A stretch of 64,000 nucleotides of DNA from Neodidymelliopsis sp. IMI 364377 (GCA_027946375.1 JAPEUT010000081.1:1-64000); one strand, 5' to 3'. Shown: positions 43,966 to 55,700, numbered from the stretch's first letter. A program made the numbers and translations. The notes: generated from the letters alone by a model not told the origin.

Positions 43966-45810
43966 GCTGGCGACTGAGAACGGCAGCGAGGAACAACGAT
44001 TGAGGTAAGGAATGGTCGCGTGGCAAGGATAGATTGTTTCGGTGCGTGAGACAAAGGGTTTTCGAATTCCATTGTTGCGCCAAGTCGCGCGGTACTCGCC
44101 CATTGTTATCTTTCCTTCACTTACCCTACATCCCACTCATCGGCCATCCGGCGAAGCTGACTTCACACCCACGTGGACGTTTTGTCCTAAGATTCGCTAC
44201 GCTGCTAAACTCGGGCAGTGGCTTCACCGTGGACTCAGTCGCACCTGAGACTTTTGTTCACGCATGCCAAATTGGGAAGTCGTGTACTCGTGTGCCCATG
44301 CATTCCAGCAGTCACTTTTGTTCGCTACATCTCGTAAGATCTCGCATTACCCAATGCTACAATACAGCGAGGTGTATAAAATCTTGTGAAATTTGATTCT
44401 GCGAATACATCTGAGGAGTTGGGCCTGTAGGTATATTCCAACTATGCGTCAGCAAACAGACGTTGATCTCAAGGTACGATTGAGGCCATCGCAATCACCG
44501 TGTTAACACCTTACAAGGTCTTGGCCTGATGTTTTGGCTTGGATTGTTCAAAGACAGTCCGGCGGTGAAAAGGATGACATCCACCTTGCATGATGGTTGG
44601 TAGCTTCAGAATAAAGCAGTGTATCGGCGATCCTCACCACGCGTTGGCTGTGTGTTTCTGTGAAGATCATACTAAAAGCCTTTCACTCGTCTGCATCACT
44701 GTCACTTCCATATCTCAGCGCTAGCATATTCTGTCTAGCAGGATTCACAGACGTACACTACGCTGATACAGCGAAGTCACGATGACTGTTCTTACAATCT
44801 ACATAGTTAGCACCCCTTCTACGTGATTTGACCATCGATAGACATTTCACTAATTTCCAAACCCAACCGCCAACAACATCAGAGATGTCAGACCAGTACG
44901 GTACGTACGATTTAGGTCAAGGTGGACGCCGGGGAGGACTATCCAGCCAGGGAGGTCAAGGAGGCCTAAGTGGTAGTAAATAACGGGATATTGATTATCT
45001 TAGTAGGAATGTTTGCACTACCATAACTTGCTTTCTACCTTCAATATAGCTCAGATTCCCTCAACTTTACTTTTCCTAAGCTTTCTTTTTATTCTTCAGC
45101 AATGTTGACAAGGACCAATCATAGCAGACATGCCCCTTGTAACGTTACCGCAGGATTGCTAGCGTGCGATGCGCCTATCTTGGGCTAAGAACAACACCTC
45201 GGACATCCATCACCTGTCTTCTCTTATCTCCTGAACCGGGGGAAGAAACGCTGCTCATAACACCGAACGCCTGCGATCACTAAGAAGCACATCCATTTGT
45301 GTTCTGACAGAACACCGAGCAGCCAGTAGCAGGCGCACCGCTCGGGGATTCATTTCCAGCCTTGTGCCCCCAAATCTCCAGCATGCAAGCCACAAGTGAT
45401 CCTACGAACAACAAGTCAGCATCGGACCACATTCTGCTGTTTCAAGTGTCCTTGCGGTCATTGCAAGCGAGCATTTCCCTAACGCTGCACCTGTCAACAT
45501 GATCGTTGCTGGCCCCCAGGAGCGTGCCTTCGGTCCTGAGCCTGGGACCGCGTACATATAGTATAGTACGACACCCGCGGTGAGTAGAGAAGTTTATACA
45601 TTACAACATCTGATTCATAGTACCCTCAAAACTCTTGACTCTCGTTTCGACTCTCAGACGATTATAGGACAGTCTAACGATGAGCGAGCACATCTGACAC
45701 TGTGGATTACTCCCAGATAATATTGTAGCATTCACGACACACTGTAACATCACAGAACGTCCGCAAATCTGCGCCGAGTAATCTCTAGCTCACTGTCTCC
45801 TCCATCACGT
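43966..45810. promoter_or_regulatory. Divergent intergenic region, 1.8 kb
   Basis: Holds promoters of the SH3 gene (-) and the surface-protein gene (+) and the tiny Gly-rich ORF listed separately. The 44,640-44,880 stretch is C/T- and A-rich like a leader. No repeats recognised. Confidence 0.4.
44885..44983 (+). CDS. Tiny glycine-rich ORF (32 residues)
   Basis: ATG at 44885 follows a CAACCGCCAACAACATCAGAG-type leader (AC-rich, A at -3), a good fungal start context. It encodes MSDQYGTYDLGQGGRRGG and then a Ser/Gln/Gly tail ending LSGSK before TAA. The composition resembles short Gly/Gln-rich stress or conidiation proteins, but I recognise no family. An internal GGTACGTACG could be a splice donor leading to further exons. 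It lies alone in an intergenic region. Could also be chance. Confidence 0.4.
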   Translation: MSDQYGTYDLGQGGRRGGLSSQGGQGGLSGSK

Positions 45811-46678
45811 ATGTCAGTCATGACAACGCAGTTCTCCGGCACCTCGCCGTCAGCGTCTAAGGCGACCGGAGAAATCGTTCCAACCAAGATTTACATCAAT
45901 CAAGTCCCCGAATATAATCTCCTTGCAACTTGCGCCGAGCCTGAGGTCTCGTCTATAGTCCGCAACATGGTGTATGGTTGTGGAGATGGATCGCGACTCA
46001 CTTCATACGCTTGCTTTTGCTACGAGAGCTCCAAACACTACGGTAGCTTGATTGGCTCACATGTTGCGACTGCCTGTAAGGATGAGCCGTCTCAGAGTGT
46101 GTCTGCAATGGACGTCTTCAATCAATACTGTCAAATCGGGGCGACGAAAGGGCTACCTCCAGGTGTGTTGACCATCTAACTACGATTGCAATATGTTAAT
46201 AGCTTTAGCTACGGCCGCTGTCACCACGTCAACTTTCTCGAATACAGCAAAGGCATCTACGTCTAGCATTTCGATGATTGTGCTGGTATCAGATATCTCA
46301 ACGACAAGCGCTACATCCAGTCCAGCTCCCACGGCTACGTTCACCCCACCCACTACAACCCCAAGTACAAGCTCGCGCACTACGGCTATATCTGTTGGAG
46401 TCAGTGTTTCGATTGTTTTCGTGCTTGCGCTAGGCGCCTTCTTCTTATACCGGAAGAGGAATCGATCGAAGCAAAACGCAACCGCAGTCGAAAGTGGCGC
46501 AGTCACAGTCTGGGAAATCCAAGGCAAAGACATCACCGAAGGGTTTCGTAGTGTCGAACCTGGTGCTATGCCGGCTGAGTTGGCAAGTCGAGAGAAGGGA
46601 ATACATGGTGTGACTGAAGTGTCTGGACTCTATCATCCTGTTGAGCTACCTACTGATGACAAGGCACATCATAATTAG
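45811..46678 (+). CDS. Single-pass cell-surface protein with Cys-containing ectodomain
   Basis: Exon 1 is 45811-46162. Exon 2 starts at 46203 or 46209 and ends at 46678. Two in-phase acceptors six bases apart (TTAATAG and CTTTAG) give a 40- or 46-base intron; 46 matches other short introns here. The product is about 275 residues. An N-terminal region with about seven Cys (LLATCAEPEV, VYGCGDGSR, ACFCYESS, TACKDEP, FNQYCQIG) leads into a Ser/Thr-rich stalk (O-glycosylation likely), one membrane helix (AISVGVSVSIVFVLALGAFF) and a basic-start cytosolic tail of about 90 residues. No N-terminal signal peptide is evident; an upstream exon may be missing. This architecture recurs in fungal surface sensors and CFEM-like proteins, but the Cys spacing is not a clear CFEM. 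Confidence 0.85.
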
Positions 46679-46790
46679 TAGTGAGGTACTTGAGCGGGTT
46701 CGTACGTATCGAATCTCTCCTTCTCAAGACTCAGGGCGCTTATGGACCACTTTCCCCCATTCATCGGGCTGGATACGAAGAAGCTCATGT

Positions 46791-46870
46791 CTATTGACCG
46801 AATACCTCCTAAGAATACCAAAACATTTTGTGCGCTCACGCAACGCGACACCGCTGCTAGTCATTAGAAA
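46791..46870. repeat. Dispersed repeat, copy B
   Basis: Counterpart of 34851-34930. The identical core TACCTCCTAAGAATACCA is followed by about 50 bases of lower similarity and a matching end. The surrounding 46,680-47,020 has no gene. Confidence 0.7.
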
Positions 46871-46978
46871 GAATCTATTGACAAGAAATGCTCTGTTACT
46901 GCTAGCGCGTTTGTTAGAGAGCTGTAAAGTGTAGCAGTATTATCATTAGGTTGCTAATTAGGGTGGTGCTGCACAAGT

Positions 46979-47015
46979 GTTTGACTCCCACAAACGAGCT
47001 TCGTCGTACTGTAGC
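46979..47015. repeat. Dispersed repeat fragment
   Basis: GTGTTTGACT...CAAACGAGCTTCGTCGTACTG matches 32763-32800. It lies about 110 bases after copy B, while at the other locus a similar AAAACGAGCTACTTCATA piece follows copy A directly. The three places probably carry pieces of one element. Confidence 0.5.
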
Positions 47016-47120
47016 TTCTACGATTTGATGCTCATATACCCTTCTTCTTCCGACTTCCATGAAGACCACTCAAAATCCGGAACATTGTAACCCCATACCC
47101 AAATAGTCCTCTGCGCGTGC

Positions 47121-49999
47121 CTAGTTCGACTTTGTGGATACAATAGCATCCTTGTGCCACTTAGTCGCCAGAATCCTCTCCCTCCACAGCCAACCCAGAC
47201 CAGCAGTAACACCTGGACCTGCAACAACAAGCGTGGCAATGCCTTTACCAAGAACACTGATCCAGCTATCAGCCATCATACCAGCTCTCTTCAGGTCACC
47301 GAATAGATATAGCAACCAAAGGAAGAATGCCCCAAAGGAGAAGATCTCATCAAACTGCAGAAACAGTCGGATAAATTCGTCTCCTGTCTTCGTCGCTGCG
47401 ACATTGGGTACGAAGAGTGTGACGGCAGAGAACGGCGCTGTATACAAAGTGTACCACCATGTCGCAGCCGAGATACCGCAAAGTGAGTGGATCGTGTAGT
47501 TGATCGTTGGCAAATCGCGATCAGGGTTCTTGACACTGTCCTCTCCGAGTGTGTCTGGCATGACAGTCTTCTTGAGCACGAATTGGAGGATTGAAGTCCA
47601 GATAGCGAATGGTTGCCAGATCCAGTCAGCCATGTGGCGGGTTTGTGGGTCGACAAATGCTGCGAACGACACAATGTGGGGAACGTAGTAGGTCAAGAGG
47701 ATAACGGGCAGAACAGAAGCAGTGTACGAGAGGTCTGTGAGACGCATGTCGCGAGCGCGAAAGCTCTCGATGGGTGTCTGGATGTAATGGACCAAGCACC
47801 AGAGGGCCATCAGGACACCAATACCGTAGAATTGCATGTTGTAGCCGAGTATGACGGGTCTGATATTACTGTCAGCTGATAGGGAATTCATGTTTGAAAA
47901 CAAAAGACTTACACAAACGATAGCGTTAGAATGTTGGCTTTACGGGCACTCTCAATGAGCAGAATGCTGTACAGAACTCCAAGATCAACCAGGAAACTGA
48001 GGCTTTGCCAGCTGCCGATAAGATCGACGAATTGAAAGGAGGCAAAGCACGCGGCAGCTCCTCTGAATCTGCTGTCGAGGAACTCAATGCCATAGAAGTT
48101 TTGCAGTGCATCTACATGCAATGTTTCGCCAATGTTGTTCTGAATACCCTTCTCCATGATCTCGCCAATGCGCTCTATCGCTGGGCCCAGGCAGATGCCG
48201 TACATGAAATAAAGAGCGGCAATGGTGATGCCCAGGAACGGAAGACCTCTTGCAGCTCTCCGAAGCTTTGACTCTGTGTGACCGAGCCCTTGGGAGGGAT
48301 TGAAACGCATCGTGCCTTGTAGTGAACGTTTGGGAACGGGAAGGTAATCGAGCTTGACAGCACCAATGACCATGTCACACTGCATGTCAGTGAGCCTAGG
48401 TTGAAGGTTAGCAGTCTTATGTCAACAACCACCAGGGACGGTACGAGAAGAGTTGATGGGTTCGCGAAGCTTGGCTAAGCTGACCGTATGACAAGATGAA
48501 ATCAAACGCCAATTAGCCAGTCAGCAACCGTTCACATCTGTGCACGCGCAAGGATTTGCAGCCACTCTCACGTCATTTACTTACAGGTCGCCAGCATTGG
48601 GCATAATCCACAAAGCAATAATTTTGTCTTTGACTGTTTTAAGTGCCTGGATTCGGGTCAGATCGTTTGCCGCTTTTAAGATCGCTGTCAGACGAATGTC
48701 GCGGAGTTTCTGGTAAGCCTGAAGGTGAGCTTGGACAGAATGGTAGCTTGGCTTCCTTTTCTCTGCTGCGTCAGACATTTTTTTGAGCTCATTCGCAAGG
48801 GCTGCGGCCGTTTCGATGGCTGCGTTGCCGCCTGCACCCATATTTGGAGTCATCTTGTGGATGCAATCACCAACACAGGCAATGCGACCCCAAGACCAAC
48901 GTTTGAGCTGGGCCTCTTCAGTCGGGACCAAAGTATACGTGTTCCGGGTTTTCCAGATATCACCGAACCTCAATTGAGGTGTAAGGTTGAAGTCCGAGAT
49001 CTTGTCGGCGAAGGCTTCTGCATCCTGTTTTGTGTATCGTGGGATCTCTTTGGCTTTATCTGTATCACGAGCAGTCAGTCATCCATTCCGTGGGACGTAT
49101 TATAAGCTTGAGAAAATACTACTCATACGAGAAGGGCATGCCCAATAGGCGAGGTGTGCACATACTGATCAATGTTAGCTTGCTCCTCGTCAGGAAGCGA
49201 AACATTACCTACCAGATCTTGTCCATTCTTTCAAACATGAACCAGAACACCTTGTTCTTGCCTCCAATCACCATGGTCGAGAAACCTTCGTCGTGATTTA
49301 TAGTTACCTCGCCATCGGTGACGCCCTCAGTGCTATCTGATATGCCAAATAGACACTGATATTCAGCAAACATCAGCTCCTTATCGGTTGGATCGAAAGT
49401 ATCTGGATCATGCAGATGAGCGAGCCGCCACATTTCTTGACGAACTGTACTGTGGACTCCATCGCAGCCGATCAGAACATCACCGCGGACTGTAGTGCCG
49501 TCGCCACAAGTAACAACAACTTCGTTCTCGTTGTGGTCGATGTTGGAGATACGTTTTTGTAGTTGGATTGCGGACTTGTCCTGGAGATTGTCGTACATTA
49601 CACGAAGAGCGAGTTCGCGTTCTATGAAGAGTGCAGGGTAGCCGAACCTGTTAGCACAATCAATGAAGGGTACTAATATCAGCCGAAGTGGAACACGCAC
49701 CTAGCTTCAAGCAGCTGGGGCCCAGTGTTGGTACTGAGCTGAACACCGTTCTTATCGCGATTGCGGCCTCGCCGGAGTGGGCAGGTGTCCTTCTCAATGG
49801 CTTCTAGGCAACCTAATTGATCAAGGATCCTGCCACCGTTTGCGAAGAACCCGATCGATGCACCCACACTTGGTGTGATAGTGTCGCGAGCCTCTAGAAG
49901 CACGTAATCAATTCCAGCTCTTTCCAGTGCATTGGCGAGCGTCAACCCAGCGATACCTCCACCGCCGATGATGACTCGGAAGCCTTCAGGTGCAGCCAT
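47121..49999 (-). CDS. FAD-dependent monooxygenase fused to a multi-helix membrane (terpene-cyclase-like) domain
   Basis: Minus-strand exons: 49999-49701, 49647-about 49217, [unresolved], 49059-48585, 48395-47913 and 47859-47121. The first part is a PaxM-type flavoprotein monooxygenase: FRVIIGGGGIAGLTLANALE (GxGxxG), DGVHSTVRQEM, and GDCIHKMTPNMGAGGN (FAD-ribose motif). A 189-base intron joins ALWIMPNAGD in phase to GAVKLDYLPVPKRSL, after which seven or eight hydrophobic segments follow (GITIAALYFMYGICLGP, LSFLVDLGVLYSILL, LMALWCLVHYI, YTASVLPVILLTYYV). This two-part layout occurs in meroterpenoid-type epoxidase/cyclase pairs and in fused fungal proteins. It may oxidise and cyclise an isoprenoid substrate, but no prenyltransferase or PKS lies nearby. 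The junction between 49217 and 49059 does not splice in frame by any canonical pair I tried. Confidence 0.8.
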
Positions 50000-50885
50000 C
50001 TGATCTCAGGCGGCAAGGTCGATGGGCTTTTTGAAGTTGTAGCTACAAGAGGTGCGGATAGAGATTGCAAGACGTGATAGACTGGAGCAATCGGTACGAC
50101 AGTCAAACGAGTTTCTACAATATATACCTGCGCGACTAGACTTTTGACGAGCCTGGCCAACGGACGAAAGTCGTAATATCCGTTGTGGTCCCAGCAAGCT
50201 TACCGCGTCAGGGCGTCCTTGAAGAGCTGAGGGTAACGTGTTGTAGCCTGCCCACTCTCCACATTAAAACAAGATATAAGCTCATTTCGCTCCATCGCAG
50301 ATACTCTGGAATCGCGGCGATTCGACAGTCCACAAGTCGACGTTCGCACGTTTCATGACATGTGTCATCTTGAGGTCTTTAGCGAATCAGCGTTCGAAGT
50401 GCGTTGTGCAAGTGCGTCCGTGGATCTCCACCGCATCTTCATACTTTGTGCTCACGTAAGCTTGGGTGTAAGCTTAGGTCGGCCACCCACCGAGCGTCAT
50501 GTATGAAATGGAGGATTTTGGCGCGCTACGCACTGCAGGGTTCAAGCCGAATTTTAATTGGACGTATCTACAAGCTGAGATTCGAGTCACGATACTCGTT
50601 TGGGACAAAACGGGTCGGATTCTGACTCTAATCTCACGGCTAAATTCCATCTGCTCCGTGAGCGTCCAGTTCCCACCCGCGATACACGCTCATCATGGTA
50701 TCGTTCTCACTCCATCCCAATAGTTCGTCATACAGATATGCCTGTCAACTGCAGCACTAGACCAGCCTCGCCCCTAGGAAGCTGACTGTTGAACCAAGCA
50801 GGCTTTTGAGATTGCTAGGTCGCTGCTTCTGACAAGCCGCCCACGATCGAGATAAGACAAGTCTGGATCTTTAGGAACCACCCCC
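50000..50885. other. Intergenic
   Basis: 5' flank of the monooxygenase fusion gene and 3' flank of the DUF1295 gene (both minus). Only short frames such as 50404-50625 (+); nothing recognised. Confidence 0.4.
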
Positions 50886-52040
50886 TTACAGCTTCTTGCC
50901 CTTCGCAGCCTTAGCCTTGGCTTCTTTGACCTTCGCCGCCTCCTTCTCAGTCTTCGGTGCATCCATGCTCTTCGTAAGTAGCTTGGGCAAGAATTTGCCA
51001 ACTCGCTCCTGGTAGACCTTGTACTCTGGGTACTTACCAGAGCTCAGCAATTCAGTAAGCCAAGTGCTGGACTGGAAGAGAATTAAATAAGAAAATGCGC
51101 CAGCAAACGTCCAGTTTGTAAAGGTGAAGCTCTCCAGACAGCCCCACTGGTATAGCGACACCCAGAAAGCTTGTTCGGCAGCGAAGTTGGGGTGACGGGA
51201 CCAAGCCCACAGATCACTGGTGTTGAAGCCGCGATCGAGTTGCTCGCGTGTGTACTTGTGGTCGCTAGGGACCTTGGCGGTCTTGTTGTAGGCTCCCTTC
51301 GCCTTGTGGAAGATCCATTGTTGCTGGTCTGCAAAGAACTCGATGACCACAAGAACGAACATGCCCTTGCTCATTATAGAATCGTAGCCGGAGAGCGTGT
51401 CGCCCGTGACGCGCGAGGTGAGAAGCAAAACGTAGGTTGGCGAGGTAATGATCCAGAGCAATATCTGTTGATTGCGTCAGTCTGATCCAACACCTATGCA
51501 GAAGGCACTTACGTTCTGGGCCAACGAGATGAAAACAATGTTGAAGATGAACATGGGGATTGGGCCAACGTAGTCCTTGACAATATTCCATCTGTAGTCC
51601 TCACTTCCCACCTGGTAGCCGCCCTTTCGCCAGTAGTTGAACGTCAAGCGTGCGCCCCAGATTACCGACAAAGCCATGACATGGTCGACTCGTGCAGCCG
51701 GTAAGCCGTTCAAGTGCGCCCAAACATCGTAATGCACATTGTAGATGACTGGCAAGATACTCCACAGGCGGTCGACCTGCGAATAGTTGCGGTTGATCTC
51801 AGCTACAACGAAGACGATGGGTGTCATGAACAAGGCGAATGCGAGTCCACTCATAAGAGGATTTGTTGACACATAGATGTGCTGCAGTGCCTCTCGATCG
51901 TTGATGCTTTCCAGAATCCTGTATGGCAGGTCGTAGAGCTGCGGCAGGTATGGCTGCACGGTTTTGCTGAAATCGGCACATTCGGGAAGCTTCTTAACAA
52001 GCGGCAGCGCCAGGTTGAGAGATGCGTGCGGGACAAGCAT
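50886..52040 (-). CDS. DUF1295 / steroid 5-alpha-reductase-like membrane protein
   Basis: Two exons, 52040-51513 and 51464-50886 (phase-0 intron of 48 bases, GTAAGT...CAG), give 368 residues. At least six hydrophobic segments are visible (SGLAFALFMTPIVFVV, VMALSVIWGARLTFNYW, MFIFNIVFISLAQN, LLWIITSPTYVLLLTS and others). The C-terminal region carries the family signature: DLWAWSRHPNFAAEQAFW, the R-x-P-N motif before the last helices, which binds NADPH in steroid 5-alpha reductases and isoprenylcysteine methyltransferases. A Lys/Ala-rich cytosolic tail ends KGKKL. A reductase of an enone-type lipid in the ER is likely; the substrate is unknown. It is transcribed away from TOP3. Confidence 0.92.
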
Positions 52041-52310
52041 CTTGATTGTAATATCGTTCTAAAATCAAGAAGAACTGAATGCAAGACGTTCGTTGATTGT
52101 TGAAGAGTTGCGACAATGCTTGGTACAACAACGCGAAAGATCTGTGACATCACGATGCGCCGCTCTTGTGCGGCCCGCTCGCCAAGCCACACGCTAACAG
52201 CTCAATCCGCGCTTTCCCTGCTTGACGCGCTCTCACGTGCCTTAACTTTCTTTCGTCCTCTGTCTACCTCCTGCCTTCAAGCTCGATGGCAACACCACTG
52301 TGCCGACAAA
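52041..52310. promoter_or_regulatory. Bidirectional promoter between DUF1295 gene and TOP3
   Basis: 270 bases separate the two start codons, so the genes probably share a divergent promoter. The TOP3 side is C/T-rich (CTCTGTCTACCTCCTGCC). No MluI cell-cycle-box-like ACGCGT element or TATA box is obvious. Confidence 0.5.
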
Positions 52311-54598
52311 ATGACTCGGGTGCTATGCGTGGCAGAAAAGCCGTCCATCGCAAAGGCGGTTGCGAATCATCTCGGCGGCCGAGTAACTGCTGTACGTAGG
52401 ACATTCTTTCGTCCAACCTTAGGGCGAGACGGAAGGCTGACCCACAGACAGGATAGTGTTCGCGGTATACAATGGGTCAGGAACTACAGGTTTGACTTTC
52501 GTTTTCAACAATGGGGCCAGTGCGATGTCACCTTCACATGTGTTGCCGGCCATATCGTGGCCAACGACTTCGCGGAACGGTACCGGAAATGGCATTCATG
52601 TCCACCCGCGGATCTATTTGATGCTCCAATTCAAAGTGCTATTGCAGAGGTGCGTCAGAGGCCCAGCAACTACATTGTCCAGCTTGCAACCTAGCGCCAG
52701 TAGCTGACTCTGGCATAGGACAAAAAGGTTGTGGCGAGCAACATAGAGTCACAAGCCCGAGGCTCGCACATTCTCTTCATATGGACCGATTGTGATCGTG
52801 AGGGCGAGCACATTGGGACCGAAATTCGAGACATTGCCCTGAAAGTGAACCCGAGGTTGCGCGTCTACCGCGCACGTTTCAGTAACATCGAGAGAGCGTG
52901 GGTGTTCAACATGCCTCTATATGAGCCTTTTTAACGTTCCTCAGACACGTCATTCAAGCTTCGCAGAACCCTATACAGCTAGACGATGCCCAAGCCAACG
53001 CAGTCGCTGCTCGAATCGAACTCGACCTGCGTCTTGGTGCGGCTTTCACGCGCATGCAAACGCTCGCTTTGCAGAACATGATTCCTGTTCAGGGCGACGA
53101 ACGTGGCAAGCTAATCAGTTACGGCTCTTGCCAGTTCCCGACTCTAGGGTTTGTTGTTGATCGATATCTTCGCGTACGCAACTTTGTACCAGAGCCCTTT
53201 TGGTACATCAAGATACATCACATCAAGGACGGTGTTGAAGTCAAATTCAACTGGCGGCGAGGCCACTTGTTTGATCGTATGGCCGTGACCCTTATCTTCG
53301 AAAAATGCTTGATAGCAAAGACGGCCAAGGTCAGCAAGATGGCTAAGAAACCCACCAAGAAGTGGAAGCCTCTTCCTCTGACCACGGTCGAACTGCAGAA
53401 GATGGGGAGTCGGTTCCTTCGCATGACATCGCAAGACGTAATGAAGGTAGCAGAAGATCTCTACACTAAAGGCTGGATCAGCTACCCTCGTACCGAAACC
53501 GACCAGTTCGACCGAGGAATGGATCTCCGTAATCTAGTTTCGAGACAAACTCAAGACGGACGATGGGGCAACTTCGCGCAAACTTTGATGAATGGAGGGT
53601 TCAACCAACCGCGCAGCGGCCGTAACAACGACAAAGCGCATCCACCTATACACCCTGTCAACTATGTAGCATCCAACGCCCTCAACAACGAAAACGAACG
53701 GAAGGTGTACGAATTTGTCGTTCGCCGCTTTCTTGCCTGTTGCTCTGAGGATGCAGTGGGCGAAGCTACAGACATTGAGGTCGAGTATGGCGCTGAAGTG
53801 TTCCACGCTCACGGTCTACGAGTCATCGCGAGAAATTATCTCGATGTATATCCCTACGACAAGTGGGAAAGCAGCCAGCAACTGCCACATTACACTGTTG
53901 GTGAGACATTCGAGCCTACAGAGGCAAACATGTTCGATGGCAAGACGTCAGCACCTAACTACCTTACTGAGCCTGAGCTCATTGCTTTAATGGATGTCAA
54001 CGGCATTGGTACCGATGCGACCATGGCCGAGCATATCGCTAAGATCAAGGAACGTGAATACGTGGTCGCGCGGCCTAAAGGCGGGGCTGCAGCACCTGCT
54101 GGCAACGGCGCAGGCAGAGGGCGTGGACGAAGAAGAGAAGGTGGTGCTCGAGGCGGCCGAGGCGGCGCGGCAGCGGGTCATAACGGAGGTGGGGGAGCGG
54201 GGGCCGGCGGAGTACAAGAATTCATTCCGACGACATTGGGTGTCGCGCTTATTGAGGGCTATGATAATGTGGGCTTTGAGACCAGCCTCAGCAAGCCGTT
54301 CTTACGCAAAGAGGTGAGTGATTTCTGGCAGCAAGCATCCGCGTTATCGAGGAATCTCTGCTAACCAAGCGCAGATGGAGATCCAAATGAAAGCTATCTG
54401 CGAAGGACGCACTACGCGCAACGACGTGGTACAACAGAACCTGGAGCAGTACCGTGCCGTCTTCAACCGCACGGTGCAGCAGATCAACGTTCTCAAGTCT
54501 GTATGTCACGATATTCTCCGGTTGCTATGTGTAAAGAAGGTAGACTAACGTAAGCGAAGGCCATCACCAAGTACGTGGTGCAAGCGAATCACGGCTAA
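52311..54598 (+). CDS. TOP3: DNA topoisomerase III (type IA)
   Basis: Six exons: 52311-52391, 52452-52649, 52719-52897, 52945-54313, 54375-54500 and 54560-54598 (663 residues, close to yeast Top3). The Toprim domain opens with RVLCVAEKPSIAKAV and contains the metal-binding TDCDREGEHIG. The catalytic Tyr, near residue 333, sits in GWISYPRTETDQ. The FIPTTLGVALIEGYD and DVNGIGTDATMAEH motifs are intact. Between REYVVARPKGG and VQEF lies a Gly/Arg/Ala-rich insertion of about 50 residues (GRGRRREGGARGGRGG). No C-terminal GRF zinc fingers follow. With a RecQ helicase and Rmi1 it would dissolve recombination intermediates. The first intron acceptor is set by frame and by the NYRFDF block. Confidence 0.96.
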
Positions 54599-55700
54599 CC
54601 TGTAGTCCACATGCGCCCTCAAGGAAACGCTTACGTCAATACTGGTCCACTCAAACCAGATGCGTCGTGGGGTGTGTGCGAGCAATGCACACACGTGTGT
54701 GAGCTTGCTTCTTTCCGAGCCCCATGGCGCACTCAACCAACGACGCTGTTCCAACATTTTTCCTCTGCGGTCGCGCGATGTGTGCTCGTTGCAAAGAGGG
54801 GCATGCACGAAGCGAAGATCGGAGCGAGGTTGGTAGCGGCACATGGCCCCTCGCAATACTGATAAGACCAATCGCTGTTGGGATTGGGAACGCATGGGGG
54901 TGTTGAAGGCTGGACGATGGCTCGCGGTCTCGGCTGGTCTCGGGATGCAGCCGTACGCTGCCTCGCGCAGTGCTTTTGGCAAAGCATGATGTTCACGGCG
55001 AGACATGAATGAGAGACAAAAGCAGCTTCACGATGTAACCATCACGACAATTACGGCCGTGGGCAAGGGCAGGGCAGACAGGGTAACGGCCCTGTTTTCG
55101 GTGTGGCTGCGTGGGTACCTGCTGACAGATGGGGCATTTGGCGATGACGGCTACGAGCAGGTGCCACGCGCCGCTCGCCAGACAGCCAATCAGCGGCAGG
55201 CGCTCCGCCACGGATGCTTCGTCCCTGCTTCTTGCTCCGACAGCATGCGCGACGCTGGGAGGGTCCTTATCACAGCTGACTCCCACACTACTACAAAGCC
55301 TCCACACCGCGCACACTGAATATTGTCTTCTGCCAACATCCTCGCTGCTTGTTTCAGATATCGCTCGCCAACACTTTGACGCGCCTCCTGTGTGATCTGC
55401 CCGTCGCTGCTTGCTCCCCGGATCGCCGATCCGCCAAACGCGCTCGAACCCTCCCACGACCAAGCGACGCCGCTGCAGCTTGCTCCTTGAATCGCCAGCA
55501 CCTAACAGGAATTACTCCTTTCCCACCGCTGCCGTTCCAGTCGCATAAGACAGCCCTGCCGCTGTCTCTAAACAAGGACCCCCAACCCTTCGTCGGCGCA
55601 GTTGCTATCTCGGTCGTACGGCGCCTTCTTGACTCACCGCGTCAGCTCCTGCCAACAGACGACTCCTTTTACCACAACGACACACTCCAGACCCGCAACC
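54599..55700. promoter_or_regulatory. 3' flank of TOP3 and promoter/leader of the Stb3-like gene
   Basis: About 1.1 kb. The last 350 bases are C-rich and pyrimidine-rich (CCCGGATCGCC, CTCCCACGACC, CCTTTCCCACC), like long leaders of fungal regulatory genes. Open frames here overlap in several phases and look like composition effects. Confidence 0.45.
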
